Positions 7,865 through 17,043 are shown, numbered from the stretch's first letter. The stretch is 64,000 bases of DNA from a virus (IMGVR_UViG_3300029953_000018:1-64000), one strand, 5' to 3'. Notes: a model not told the origin generated them from the letters alone. Numbers and translations are program-made.

Positions 7865-8992
7865 TTAGGCGTTACTTACAGGGACTGTGCCCTCTTTTTT
7901 GTTAAGCCAAGTGCTGTACGGTACGGCGTCGAAGAGCTGTTCCCAGACTTCTTCCGCCGTTAAGTTATCGGGTTGGGCATCTTCGTCATCGAGCAAACGG
8001 GGTGGGTATTCAATGACGTGGGCGTTGAGAGTGCTTCCCAGGGAGGGGCCGTCGTAGCGGCGGTACGCGCGCATTAGTTCCTCCCCGGGGTCTTGGTGAA
8101 AGCGGATCTGGTAGGGGTCCACGGCGTAGCGCTTTGTTTGCTGAAGAACTTGCCCGGCGTTGTACGTGCCACGGATTCCCGCGGCGTTGTTATCGAGGAA
8201 GAAGTACACTTTCCCGCCAAACTTTTCAATCAGCCAGCGGTGCTCCCAGGAGAAGTAAGAGCCCATCAAGCCGATCACATTCTTGATGCCGGCTTGCCAG
8301 ACCCACATGCACGCTTTGTATCCTTCTACAACAACCAAAAAGCTATGCTCGGGTCTGTGCACAAGGAGAGAAGGAAGCACGTTATGCAAGTTGTAAAGGA
8401 CCTTGCGTCGATCCCAGGGGCCGCGCTCGGGTAGACCCCACAAGAGGTATTCCTTGTTGTAGATTTTGTAGCGGGGGCGCACATCCTTGTGGAGCGTACG
8501 TCCGTTGATACCCACGAGGCGCCCGAGGGTATCGCGAATGGGGTACGTGATGCGGTCGTGCCAATGGTCAAAGCCGACGTCGAAGTAGCGCAGCGTTTCT
8601 TCCTTGAACCCGGCCATTAGAAGTGAAGGGATGGTGTATCCATCAAAAAAGCCAAGGGCGCCTTCAGGCAGAGGCGCCAGGCTGTAGACCCCCGGGTCGA
8701 GGGGGTCAGGCCCCGGGGGGGTTGTACGCCGCGCGGCCTCGATGAGGTCTTTGTACTGAAGGTCGATGAGCTGATGGGAAACGCCTACCCCGCGCAAAAA
8801 GGTGAGCAGGTTTCCCTTGGCGTGACAGGAGTGGCAGAAGTAAACGCCGTTCAGGATGTTCATCGCGAAGGACGCGGTGGCATCATCATGAAACGGGCAC
8901 AGGGCCATCACGTTCTCCGAACCGGAGGGCCGTACGTTCTCGAGGAACTTGTAAGCGATATCCAGAATCTCGGAGTGAACGTCGTAGGTCAA
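7865..8992 (-). CDS. dnaG: DnaG-type primase
   Basis: This 375-residue primase has a CHC2 zinc domain (C32, H35, C53, C56 in CPFHDD and FCHSCHAKGN) and a DnaG-like catalytic core ending in TOPRIM. The TOPRIM shows VVEGYKACM (conserved Glu) and FFLDNNAAG. In cellular DnaG the second motif is usually DxD, and here it reads D-N-N. It starts with TTG inside the DnaB stop (TTGA overlap), so primase and helicase are translationally coupled. It is shorter than bacterial DnaG because the helicase-binding C-domain is reduced; about 80 residues follow TOPRIM. It makes RNA primers for lagging-strand synthesis. Confidence 0.9.
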   Translation of the reverse strand: MTYDVHSEILDIAYKFLENVRPSGSENVMALCPFHDDATASFAMNILNGVYFCHSCHAKGNLLTFLRGVGVSHQLIDLQYKDLIEAARRTTPPGPDPLDPGVYSLAPLPEGALGFFDGYTIPSLLMAGFKEETLRYFDVGFDHWHDRITYPIRDTLGRLVGINGRTLHKDVRPRYKIYNKEYLLWGLPERGPWDRRKVLYNLHNVLPSLLVHRPEHSFLVVVEGYKACMWVWQAGIKNVIGLMGSYFSWEHRWLIEKFGGKVYFFLDNNAAGIRGTYNAGQVLQQTKRYAVDPYQIRFHQDPGEELMRAYRRYDGPSLGSTLNAHVIEYPPRLLDDEDAQPDNLTAEEVWEQLFDAVPYSTWLNKKEGTVPVSNA

Positions 8993-10446
8993 TGAACCAT
9001 CCCCGCGACCTCAGCTGCCCCCTTAGAAATCTCAGCGGATTCTTGTTTATTTATTAGAGGGCGTGGAGGCTTAACAGCAGAAGCTTGCTTTGACTGCGCT
9101 TCGGTTTTCAGGACCGCTTGCGCTTCCTTGTCGGATAGTTCGCCGTAGTAAGAAAAGTTGTGGGCGGGCATTCCGTGGATACGAAAACCGGAGAGCTTAT
9201 AGCGTCGACATGCGCCCCCCATAACGAGGGCCAGCGTGTTGGCTCCCTTCTTCCACTCATTGATAACGCGAATGAGCATGGTGGCGTCTTGGCCAAGGGA
9301 GTCGGAGAACGCGACCTCTTCCGTGTTGGCGTCTTCATTCTTCGCGGCGTCCCGGTTGGCTTGAACGCTGGCGATGACGGGTATTTTCATATGAAGCACC
9401 ACCTGCCGTAGGGCGCGGCTGATGTTGGCAACCCGCTCGTTAGGTTTCTTCGAACCGTGCAGGTCACTCATGAGGTACATGCCGTCGACGAATACAATGT
9501 GCGGTTTGTAGCGATCGATCTTCGATTCGAGCCACGCGACGGTGTCCTGTCCAGGACGAACGTCTTGTGCCGAAAGGCATACGAAGGTCATGCGCTGTTT
9601 TAGAAGGCGCAACGAGTCGGCCACACAGTAGAAGCTATCGCGTTCTTCAGGCGTTAGACGCCCTGCGGTGAAGCGCTCGTAATCAACTCCAGCCATGGTG
9701 CAGCCGATGCGTTCGAAGATCTCATCGGCGTCCATTTCCTTAGAGTAAATGAGAATGCGATAGGCAGGGTCGAGATCGATGATGAAGGCGGCGAGGTAAC
9801 AAATGATCCAGCTCTTCATCGACTTCGGGCGTCCGTAGACGATGATGTAGTCGGTGCTTCGAATACCGAGCGTCGCCTTTTGAAGAGGTTCCCAAGGCCA
9901 GGGGCATACGGAAACCCGTTCCCCACGTGCCGCGGCTAAATAATTGTTCCAGACGCGGGGCATGGCGTCGGAGGCATGCACATCGATCTTACGCGGCGTG
10001 CAATCGTTGCGAAGGCTTGCCGCAGCTTCTTGAAGAAAGCCGACGGCGCGTGCCGGGTCCACTTCCACCAACTCGCCGACTTGCGCAACGAGCTGCCTCG
10101 TTTGAACCTTGATCCGGTCCTTGCGCACCTCAGCGCAAAGAGCGTCGGTGGTCATTGATTTATCGTCGCAGAGGGCAAAGTGAGGAAACTTCTGCATCAG
10201 CGCTTGGGGACCCCAAACGCTGCCCATGGTCTCCGGCGCGGAGTAGTAACCGAGGAGCTGAGTAAAGAAGCCCTTGGTTTCGGACATTGTGAAGTCGTCG
10301 TGCGTAATCCCCCATTGCACGACCGAGTTCAGGTCGCCGTTACTAATGATGCGCGATACGAGCTGATGCTGCCAACTGTACAGGGTACGGCGCTCCTTTC
10401 CTGCCCCCAGGATTGTTACGGGGGGTGACGACGGTACGTCCCCCAT
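8989..10446 (-). CDS. dnaB: DnaB-type replicative helicase
   Basis: This 485-residue RecA-fold helicase has an N-terminal helical domain (about 20-150), a linker, and a C-terminal motor domain. Walker A is GRPKSMKS at 205-212, a DnaB-like variant of GxxxxGK. Walker B is IVFVDGMYLM with D321, followed by ISRALRQVVLHMKIPVIASVQANRD, which matches the DnaB H3/H4 region. It is coupled to the primase by TTGA overlap. The start ATG lacks a clear Shine-Dalgarno, and 63 nt separate it from the upstream gene. It unwinds duplex DNA at the fork. Confidence 0.88.
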   Translation of the reverse strand: MGDVPSSPPVTILGAGKERRTLYSWQHQLVSRIISNGDLNSVVQWGITHDDFTMSETKGFFTQLLGYYSAPETMGSVWGPQALMQKFPHFALCDDKSMTTDALCAEVRKDRIKVQTRQLVAQVGELVEVDPARAVGFLQEAAASLRNDCTPRKIDVHASDAMPRVWNNYLAAARGERVSVCPWPWEPLQKATLGIRSTDYIIVYGRPKSMKSWIICYLAAFIIDLDPAYRILIYSKEMDADEIFERIGCTMAGVDYERFTAGRLTPEERDSFYCVADSLRLLKQRMTFVCLSAQDVRPGQDTVAWLESKIDRYKPHIVFVDGMYLMSDLHGSKKPNERVANISRALRQVVLHMKIPVIASVQANRDAAKNEDANTEEVAFSDSLGQDATMLIRVINEWKKGANTLALVMGGACRRYKLSGFRIHGMPAHNFSYYGELSDKEAQAVLKTEAQSKQASAVKPPRPLINKQESAEISKGAAEVAGMVH

Positions 10447-10509
10447 GCGGTCTGCGCAATGAGGGACATTGGTACTACTAGGTGTGGTAGTTAGGAGACA
10501 GCGATCCCA

Positions 10510-10836
10510 CTACATATCGGGGACGTCGCTACCGGTCAGGTGCTCCGCGAGACCCATTGCCTGGGTTTTCGGTAGAGAGACAGCTCCAGGCCCGTCTACC
10601 CCATCTGAGAAAACGGTGCGTGCAACGTCCCCTTCCAGACAAGCGACAAACTGACGAAATGCGTCTTGGGTCGCTGGGCTCCATACGTTGCCGGTATGAC
10701 GAATGAAAGCGGACACCCGCGTGGTAGGATTCATTAAAGCGCTGAGCACTTGAATCTCGGGTGTGTTTTTGGTGTAGTCGATGGTGAGACGCGCTAGCTG
10801 CACGCGTGTAAGAGAGCTGGTTCCATCAACGGGCAC
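10510..10836 (-). CDS. Hypothetical protein
   Basis: A 108-residue protein with no family I recognise. The N-terminal half (LTRVQLARLTIDYTKNTPEIQVLSA is the helical stretch) and the middle FRQFVACLEGDV suggest an alpha-helical fold. No cysteine pairs or transmembrane segment. It lies 63 nt upstream of dnaB and 10 nt downstream of another small gene in the replication operon. The gap to dnaB contains only a weak ACTAC/GTAGT repeat. Confidence 0.5.
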   Translation of the reverse strand: MPVDGTSSLTRVQLARLTIDYTKNTPEIQVLSALMNPTTRVSAFIRHTGNVWSPATQDAFRQFVACLEGDVARTVFSDGVDGPGAVSLPKTQAMGLAEHLTGSDVPDM

Positions 10837-10845
10837 AGCGATTCC

Positions 10846-11169
10846 TTAAAGGATAGGAAGGCCCGCCGCGGCGGCGCCCTCGTTGAGAAGGCGTCGTCCC
10901 GTAATGAAACACGCCTCAGTGGTAAACGACAGCGCACCCTCGGCGGAGGGGCAAGGACACGTCAAGGTGACGGTGTACCGTTGCTTGCTGTAGTCCTCGG
11001 AAGCGGTGGACAAGAGCACCGCAACAGTGCTTGTGAGTTCCCCCTTCTGTTCAGCGAAATGAGCTTGCTGTGCCATCAAGCGGAAGGGGTCTTCTTCCAA
11101 AGCGCCGCCGCTTTGTTGCGGAGAAATCCCGTACTTCTCGTAGAGGGCGTGCCAAGCGGGCGTGATCAT
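10846..11169 (-). CDS. Hypothetical protein
   Basis: A 107-residue protein of unknown function. Its first half is helical and charged (MITPAWHALYEKYGI, LMAQQAHFAEQKGEL). The second half looks like beta strands with CPCPS and an ACFITGRRLL segment. It starts 4 nt inside the end of the upstream gene, so the two are translationally coupled. No motif supports a specific role. Confidence 0.5.
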   Translation of the reverse strand: MITPAWHALYEKYGISPQQSGGALEEDPFRLMAQQAHFAEQKGELTSTVAVLLSTASEDYSKQRYTVTLTCPCPSAEGALSFTTEACFITGRRLLNEGAAAAGLPIL

Positions 11170-11597
11170 GGAAGTACCATCGGCGGGGGTACGTGATAGT
11201 TCGGGGTTACCTTGATAACCTCGTCAACGACATCCTTGGGGATTAGCCTTTTCTCAGCGGCCAGCTGAAGCTTCTTCGGATCGATTTTGTAGACGACCTT
11301 GTTGGTGATCGTTCCCCCTGCGGAGAGAAAGGCATCGTGTCCCACGGCCGCATAAAGAGCGTCGGCGTTCACGGTGGTGGTTTTTTGGTAGAACTCGAAG
11401 TCGCTGCAGGAGACACCGAGACCCCGCACGGCTTTCTCTGCATCTTCCCGCGTTGTGTTGTACGCTTCCAGCAAGCCATCAAGCACTAGAAAGAATGCTT
11501 GATTGGCTTGCTTGAATGCTTGCAGATTGCTCTTGGCGTTTTCAAACGCCGCCACTTCCGGGACCTTGCTTGAATCGACGTCGTTGTGTCTCACCAT
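11166..11597 (-). CDS. Hypothetical protein
   Basis: A 143-residue acidic/basic mixed protein that I do not recognise. Residues 15-70 look helical and amphipathic (AFENAKSNLQAFKQANQAFF, then LLEAYNTTREDAEKAV). It overlaps the uracil-DNA glycosylase stop by 7 nt and the next small gene by 4 nt. No zinc, membrane or nuclease motif was seen. Its place suggests a replication-associated accessory role only by association. Confidence 0.5.
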   Translation of the reverse strand: MVRHNDVDSSKVPEVAAFENAKSNLQAFKQANQAFFLVLDGLLEAYNTTREDAEKAVRGLGVSCSDFEFYQKTTTVNADALYAAVGHDAFLSAGGTITNKVVYKIDPKKLQLAAEKRLIPKDVVDEVIKVTPNYHVPPPMVLP

Positions 11598-12457
11598 TCC
11601 TCCTCACCCGCAGCGCCATCAAGCTGCGACGCACTGACTGTTTCAGGGGCTACGACCTCGCCGTAAACCGTTTGCATGTAGCTTGCGTAGTACCGTTTGA
11701 CGGCGCTGAGCCCGGATGCAAACTTCTCTTTGGGACTGCCCGTGCTCTTGTCAGAGAAGCAACGAAGAACGTAGGCAGGGTGAAGCAAGGGCACGACGGG
11801 GTATTCCACGACGCTTTGCTGCGTGGGCATGATGTATTCCCCGCGCACCTTGTGACGCCACACGCCCTTCGGCGTGAGCTGCGCGCGATGACCTGCGCCG
11901 GGAAGCTTCAAAACGGTGCCCGGGGCACCCACCATGTCGGGTTTCAGCTCCCCGGATTCTTGAAGTACTTTGAGTGATCGTCCGAGAACGGCTTCGGCCG
12001 CTGTGGCTCCCAGGGTTACGATGAGAATTGGATCCACCGCGTAGATTTCTTGTTGAAGGCGCGGTAGACACGCGGCCCGCTGAACAGTATTGGGGGCTTC
12101 ATCTTGTTCGACGGGTAAAGAAACGCCTTTGCGCGTTACGAACTTCTGGCGTCCTTCACCATCCAGTTGATAGATGAAGGAGCGGCAGCACACGGCGTTT
12201 GTGATGTAGAAGTGCTTGATGCCGATGGCTTCAAGAACGGTGCGCAGGAAGCGACCACTCTTGCCTATGAAGGGGCGCCCCTCTTCGTTTTCCTCACGTC
12301 CAGGGCCTTCGCCGATGAACATGATGGCACCCTGAGCGCCTTCGCCGAATACGAAGGCGCCCCCGGTTTCTTGCCGGACCTGCCCAAGATTGCAGGCCGT
12401 ACAGGTCTCCCATTCTTGTCGAAGAACGGTGAGGCTCTTTCGGTAGTCAGGGGTCAT
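11591..12457 (-). CDS. Uracil-DNA glycosylase, family 4-like
   Basis: This 288-residue protein matches Fe-S uracil-DNA glycosylases. An N-terminal CTAC pair (C19, C22) and later cysteines (C90/C91 and C130) fit the four-cysteine Fe-S cluster. Motif 1 is GEGPGREENEEGRPF (49-63), the usual GEAPGxxED-G-PFVG element with E in place of A. A distal LLHPAY (H226) is the HPS-like motif 3. It is longer than typical family 4 enzymes (about 200 residues), with inserts after residues 95 and 185 and a C-terminal extension. It would excise uracil from phage DNA or counter host dUTP misincorporation. Confidence 0.85.
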   Translation of the reverse strand: MTPDYRKSLTVLRQEWETCTACNLGQVRQETGGAFVFGEGAQGAIMFIGEGPGREENEEGRPFIGKSGRFLRTVLEAIGIKHFYITNAVCCRSFIYQLDGEGRQKFVTRKGVSLPVEQDEAPNTVQRAACLPRLQQEIYAVDPILIVTLGATAAEAVLGRSLKVLQESGELKPDMVGAPGTVLKLPGAGHRAQLTPKGVWRHKVRGEYIMPTQQSVVEYPVVPLLHPAYVLRCFSDKSTGSPKEKFASGLSAVKRYYASYMQTVYGEVVAPETVSASQLDGAAGEEEW

Positions 12458-12460
12458 GAA

Positions 12461-12910
12461 TCAACCAAGAAGGATTTTCTTCGCGTCTCTTGTGCCTTCG
12501 TTCGGCAAGGACTTTGCCAGGGTCAAGTTGGCGCTTTGCGCTCGAGCGCGAAGCAGCCCGGTTAGCAGGTTCTCACGCATGCTGCTGTAGGCGCGCGCCT
12601 CTTCTTCTTCCATCTCGGAGAACCGTCGGATGTTCTCGATGTGTACCGTGAGCGTAACCGGCGCGTTGGACAGGTCGAGAGGCAGCAATACCGGGTCGTA
12701 GGCCGCGTGGAGGATGCCCTGCGGGGTTGGAACACGAATCGGTGCGCAGTGCAGCTCGAAGGCATCGTAGACGGTTGCAACGTCGCCGGCCTGGGCCTTG
12801 TGGTACCGGCACCCATCGCCAATGCGGCAAACCAGCCGACGGGTGCCCGAATCCACTACCGCCCAAACAGTTCCATCGTTGTTGCTGGGGGCTTCATTCT
12901 TGATTTCCAT
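12461..12910 (-). CDS. Hypothetical protein
   Basis: About 149 residues from the ATG at 12910. An upstream in-frame ATG at 13009 is possible but lies deep in the helicase gene; 12910 has a nearby AGGATT-like ribosome site. The N-terminal half looks beta-rich (GTVWAVVDSGTRRLVCRIG, then DVATVYDAFELH). The C-terminal half is a charged helix with RFSEMEEEEARAYSSM. It overlaps the helicase end by 55 nt and precedes the glycosylase by 3 nt. Function unknown; a small beta-barrel fold is possible. Confidence 0.55.
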   Translation of the reverse strand: MEIKNEAPSNNDGTVWAVVDSGTRRLVCRIGDGCRYHKAQAGDVATVYDAFELHCAPIRVPTPQGILHAAYDPVLLPLDLSNAPVTLTVHIENIRRFSEMEEEEARAYSSMRENLLTGLLRARAQSANLTLAKSLPNEGTRDAKKILLG

Positions 12911-14634
12911 GATGACGGGAATCCTACGAGGATCGGTTCGTACGGTCCGCCTTCCTCGGCAGGCCAGGACCGTAAGTGGCTTATCAGCTTTTTCGCCATG
13001 CCGATGCACTGGCCAACGTCGTCCACGATGCCCAAGAGCAGCGGCGTCTTTTTGTCAGGTTCTGGCCGCGTCGGGCGGCCTAGCAATTGTTGTAGACCTG
13101 GCTGTTGTGAAAACAGCGAGGAAAGGATGATGGTGTCAAGGCGCTGGCAGTCGTACCCTTCTTTGCCGTACTTGGTGATGGAGAAGATGACGTCGCGCTC
13201 AGCCACGAAGCGGTTGCGTACACCCGGGTCGACCTCGTACGTCAGCAGCCCTGCCTGGGTTGTGACCGCAAGCAAATCGTGGATGTATGCGCGTTGCCGT
13301 CGCTCGAGCTCATTTTGGAGCTTGCGGGCTACAGCAACTTGACGCTCAATTTGTTGCAGGCCCACGAGCTCCGCACGAAGGGTCTGCTGTTCGAGGGCCG
13401 TGATCCCCTTCGTGAGGCGCGCTTCAATGCACGCTTTGCGCCGCTGCATCTTCTTCAGGTCCTTGGGCGGCACTAGGAGGGGGCTCAACTGTTCCCCCAC
13501 ATCGGCGGGGGTAGGCAAGGGGATGTCCGTGTAAAGCGGGTGCCCCGGGCGCTCCCAGCACGACGTCAAGTTGACGACCTCATCAACGCTGTTCGAGAGC
13601 ACCAAGACCACCCGTTTGTTTTGTCGCGCTTCGTGCACCAAGCGCAGGAGTAAATTGACGCGGGGTGGGCATTGCCCGAAGTAACTGCTGAGCTTTGAGA
13701 GATGTACCTCGCCGTTGACGTCAACTACTTTGGGCGCGACGGTGGGGTCCTTCATGTCGACACCTACGCCACTCCAGATGAAACTGAAGGTGGGTAGAAG
13801 CAGCGGCGTTAGATTCTTGTAAACGATGGGGCCTACGTGTCCTTCAGAAAGAACGTGGCGTCCATCCGTGCGCTCGGGGGTTGCCGTCAACGAAATGCGC
13901 ATGCCGTAGAACATGTCGGCGGTTTTGGAGAACAGGGGTGCTGGGCAATGGTGGCCTTCCTCAAAAAAGATAAGCCCGAACCATCGGCGTGCTTCTTCCG
14001 GAATGGTGTCCGCCCAGTTAGCGATGGAATGGTACGTCGCAAGGACAATGCCGTGTTGCCATTCCTTTTTCCCCAGGGCGTAGACACCTACACCGCCCGG
14101 AACAACAAGACACGCGTTGATCTCTTTTTGCCACTGGTAGAGCAGCTGCGTGTTGTCCACCAGGATTAGTGCAGGTACACAGCGCCGGGCGATGAACTCA
14201 AGGGCAATAATCGTTTTTCCGCGGCCACATGTTAATTGCAGTACACCACCTTGTGAACTCTCGAGCGCCTCAAGGCTTAGCCTTTGAATGTTGTTACCTG
14301 TGGGTACCAGAATCTTGTGGCCGCCCACCGTTTTCTCGATTTTGTGGTCGAGCTTTATACGGCTAGTAAAATTGATGGTGGGGTACTGACGCGGACGACA
14401 GTCAATGACAGGGCAGGGTAACCGCACGGGGTCCCAGAAAGCGCGAGGTATTAAAAGGTGAGCGGGCGCTTCCTTCCAGAGATAATCGATGCGCGTATGG
14501 CCTTCGGCACCATACGCGCTCGAACTCTCATACGTGAGCGCGCTCTTCACGCTGTTCACGTCAATGAGATACTTCGGGATCCAAAGGTAGCGGTCGAGGT
14601 ACGCCTTGTCGGGATCCCGGCGAATGACTTTCAT
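12856..14634 (-). CDS. SF2 helicase, UvsW/RecG-like DEAD/DEAH type
   Basis: This 592-residue superfamily 2 ATPase has Walker A TCGRGKT (135-141), motif Ia/Ib region with VDNTQLLYQW, motif II as EEGH at 225-228 in place of DExH, motif III SLTATPERTDG (249-258), and motif VI LLGRPTRPEPDKK. A charged helical insert of about 80 residues (roughly 385-460) separates two parts of the second RecA lobe. The organisation resembles T4 UvsW and related branch-migration helicases, and the neighbouring recombination genes agree. It overlaps the upstream zinc/PQ-rich gene by 4 nt. Substituting D by E in motif II is seen in some SF2 proteins, so activity is plausible. Confidence 0.85.
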   Translation of the reverse strand: MKVIRRDPDKAYLDRYLWIPKYLIDVNSVKSALTYESSSAYGAEGHTRIDYLWKEAPAHLLIPRAFWDPVRLPCPVIDCRPRQYPTINFTSRIKLDHKIEKTVGGHKILVPTGNNIQRLSLEALESSQGGVLQLTCGRGKTIIALEFIARRCVPALILVDNTQLLYQWQKEINACLVVPGGVGVYALGKKEWQHGIVLATYHSIANWADTIPEEARRWFGLIFFEEGHHCPAPLFSKTADMFYGMRISLTATPERTDGRHVLSEGHVGPIVYKNLTPLLLPTFSFIWSGVGVDMKDPTVAPKVVDVNGEVHLSKLSSYFGQCPPRVNLLLRLVHEARQNKRVVLVLSNSVDEVVNLTSCWERPGHPLYTDIPLPTPADVGEQLSPLLVPPKDLKKMQRRKACIEARLTKGITALEQQTLRAELVGLQQIERQVAVARKLQNELERRQRAYIHDLLAVTTQAGLLTYEVDPGVRNRFVAERDVIFSITKYGKEGYDCQRLDTIILSSLFSQQPGLQQLLGRPTRPEPDKKTPLLLGIVDDVGQCIGMAKKLISHLRSWPAEEGGPYEPILVGFPSSWKSRMKPPATTMELFGR

Positions 14635-15491
14635 GGGCGGTGGAAGTACGCCGTCCAGGGATAGTAATCTACGATATTCAGCGCGGTCATAAGCCCTCCC
14701 TTAATTGCACCCCGGCCTAGCGCAGCGGCAGCCATGCGCCAAATATCTTGGGGTTTCACCGGCGGTGGTTCGGGTACGGTGAGAAACGAACCTGATTGAA
14801 CGCCGGGTAGAATGTGGTTTTGTGGTGCGTATGCGGGGACGCTAGCGTTCTCCGGAGCGACGAGTTGTACCGGCATGTGCTGGGGCTGGCTCGCGAAGTA
14901 ACTTCCGTGAACTGCGTAGGCTTGTTGTTGCTGTACCGGGTACGCTTGCGTTTGGGTCCCTTGTTGTACAGGGCGTTGGTACATAGACTGCACCGGGTAT
15001 TGGGGCTGCGCTTGGTAAGTTTGCTGTACTTGCGGTAGGGGTGCCGGCAGCCGTGTTTGATTCGCGAGCGCTTGCTGTAGCGAGCTCATCTGTTGAATGG
15101 GCGTCGGGTAGGTTTGCGACGTACCGGGCATCATCGCCGGTGGCATGACCGGGTGCGGCGTCGGCGTTGGCGCCACCGGTCGGGAAGGGATCATCCCTAG
15201 AATGGTCGGGCTCGTGTTGGGTTCAATCTGTTGACGTACGGGTACATTCATAGACATTGCTTCCTGACAGCGACCATAAAAAGAACACGCCTCCCTTTGA
15301 TGCGTTGCGCCTGACCAATAGCTTGTGTCATTGCCCCCCGCGCATTTAACGTTGTTTGGATCGTGCTTGACGCCAAAGCATAGGGGGCCAACCCAGCCGC
15401 AAGACGCGCACACGCTCTCTTCAGACCCGTTGGCATTGCACGCCGTTTGAACCGTGTGTCGTCTGCAGCTTGGGCAGAGCGCGCTTTCCAT
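14631..15491 (-). CDS. Zinc-finger protein with long P/Q/Y-rich disordered region
   Basis: A 286-residue protein that opens the replication operon. The first 75 residues hold zinc-ligand candidates (CPSC, CASCGWVG, and later Cys at KCAGG and ACSFYGRC). Residues about 80-240 are low-complexity and rich in P, Q, Y, V and M, resembling a disordered linker. The C-terminus ends in a short folded segment with IWRMAAAALGRGAIKGG. A strong GAGGAGG ribosome site precedes the ATG. Its architecture resembles the protein at 6488-7846. Function unknown; a DNA-associated scaffold is a guess. Confidence 0.6.
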   Translation of the reverse strand: MESALCPSCRRHTVQTACNANGSEESVCASCGWVGPLCFGVKHDPNNVKCAGGNDTSYWSGATHQREACSFYGRCQEAMSMNVPVRQQIEPNTSPTILGMIPSRPVAPTPTPHPVMPPAMMPGTSQTYPTPIQQMSSLQQALANQTRLPAPLPQVQQTYQAQPQYPVQSMYQRPVQQGTQTQAYPVQQQQAYAVHGSYFASQPQHMPVQLVAPENASVPAYAPQNHILPGVQSGSFLTVPEPPPVKPQDIWRMAAAALGRGAIKGGLMTALNIVDYYPWTAYFHRP

Positions 15492-15592
15492 AAACCTCCT
15501 CGGGGGCTAGCGGGGCTTGCCTCCAGTTCTCTTATGCCTGCGCTACCCGCTACTCTTTCGGCTATTACGGCGTGCTAGTTTGAGGGAGCGCT
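15492..15592. promoter_or_regulatory. Divergent intergenic region between early and late arms
   Basis: This 101-nt gap separates the minus-strand replication operon from the plus-strand virion arm, so promoters for both must lie in or near it. Visible elements are the minus-strand Shine-Dalgarno (GAGGAGG complement near 15495-15501) and the plus-strand GAGGGAG before the ATG at 15593. A TATTAC and a TAGTTT occur near 15563-15581, but no convincing -35/-10 pair was found. A phage-specific polymerase or sigma factor could use unrecognised signals here. Confidence 0.4.
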
Positions 15593-17029
15593 ATGCAAAA
15601 ACTCAGTGGTATGATCCTGGACCCCTTCGACGATGCCGAAGGCCGCGTGATGCGCGCGCTCTATCCTCGTTATGAAGATGTACCCTCTTTTGTGAAAACC
15701 GCGATGACGGTTTCCCAAGAGGAACTTCAAGCTCTTCCCGACGATGTATTCGCCTTGGTGTTGCGCCAGGGGGATGTAACTCTTCGCAAGTATGCGTGTG
15801 TCGATACAGGGAATACCGCGTTGAACGTGGGGTACTTCTTGGCCACTTTCGACAAACTCCCCGTCGAAGCAGTGAAGGTAGCGGCGCACAGTTTGATCAC
15901 GGCGTGCGGCTGGTACGACATCGATCCGCCTGAAGCATTGAAGAAGCTGAGCACGGGGCTTTTGCCTACGGTGGGGCGCCAACGGGTGTGGAAGGACAGT
16001 GAGGGTACGCTGTACGGAAGCGATGGATCGAGCTGGGATCTTCAAAAGACGGCGGATGTTATCGGCACGATGGACATGCCCACGCAGGCGCCCATGGATA
16101 GCGTGGTGCGTAAAAAGCCGGCGCTGTCCGTCGCGAAGACAGCGGAAGAAGGCATCGCGCACCTGGTGGACACGGATAAGAAAACCGAAGGGGACGACGA
16201 CACCGTACTCGAGCAGACGTTCGGGATTACTGCGAAGAATCCAGCCAAGGAGCCACAAGTTACGGCGGTGCTGCGCCCGCATGTGGACGTGACGGATAAA
16301 GAACCGCCGAAGCTGGTGAGCGAGAAGACCGCACGGTATTACGCGCTGCCCTATGCGCAGCGTTACCCTCTCGATACACATGCGCAGGTAAAAGCGGCGA
16401 GCGCGTACTTCGATGCGTATGTCCGCCTTATGGCTCCAGAGGATCGCCACACGTTCGCGGTCAATCTGGTGAAGCGCGCCGAGCCGCTTTCCATCGGTCT
16501 AAGCAAGACCGCTATGCAGTACGGGCAAACCGCGTACGCACCGGCGGAACACATTGAAGCGTGCATCGAAGGGCGCGTTCAGCTGCTTCAGCCCCACGTG
16601 GATGGATTTACGGAGGCGGAGAAGACCGCGAGCCAGCATGCCATCGGTCTTTACCAGGAGCTGTTTCACAGCCGGGCGCTTTTAACTCCCCCGGTGTTTG
16701 CGCGGACGCTTTCGGATATCGATAAGCTGGCGGGTCTTGATGAATTTTGGGACCAAGACGTTGTCGACCCCTTCCTGTCCACGTTCTATAAGACCGCGGA
16801 ACAAGATGATTCGAGCGATGCCCTCATCGTGGGTAACGAATACATGCGCTTGACGGACTTGAAAGCCCTTGCGGCTAACAAACCCGCTACGTTGCGAAAG
16901 CGGTTCAGCGAAGAGCTTGTTACGGCGTTCCAGAAGGATCCGGTGGGTATCTTCGAATCGCTCCCCCTGGACCAACGCTTGGTTTTGATGCGCATCGCTA
17001 ATGGTGCAACCGAAACGCGAATGGCGTAG
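15593..17029 (+). CDS. Head-region protein with seven KTA motifs
   Basis: A 478-residue protein at the start of the virion arm, preceded by GAGGGAG. No known family recognised. It carries seven K-T-A tripeptides with the Lys at 35, 152, 182, 245, 305, 344 and 400, plus related K-x-A forms (VKAAS, VKRAE). They sit roughly every 40-60 residues after the first gap and often follow a short hydrophobic or acidic stretch. The rest is mainly helical with acidic segments (TEGDDDTVLEQT). The next gene is 14 nt downstream. It could be an internal head or core protein processed by the prohead protease; this is inference from the motif sharing. Confidence 0.65.
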   Translation: MQKLSGMILDPFDDAEGRVMRALYPRYEDVPSFVKTAMTVSQEELQALPDDVFALVLRQGDVTLRKYACVDTGNTALNVGYFLATFDKLPVEAVKVAAHSLITACGWYDIDPPEALKKLSTGLLPTVGRQRVWKDSEGTLYGSDGSSWDLQKTADVIGTMDMPTQAPMDSVVRKKPALSVAKTAEEGIAHLVDTDKKTEGDDDTVLEQTFGITAKNPAKEPQVTAVLRPHVDVTDKEPPKLVSEKTARYYALPYAQRYPLDTHAQVKAASAYFDAYVRLMAPEDRHTFAVNLVKRAEPLSIGLSKTAMQYGQTAYAPAEHIEACIEGRVQLLQPHVDGFTEAEKTASQHAIGLYQELFHSRALLTPPVFARTLSDIDKLAGLDEFWDQDVVDPFLSTFYKTAEQDDSSDALIVGNEYMRLTDLKALAANKPATLRKRFSEELVTAFQKDPVGIFESLPLDQRLVLMRIANGATETRMA

Positions 17030-17043
17030 GGTAAGGCCGATAC

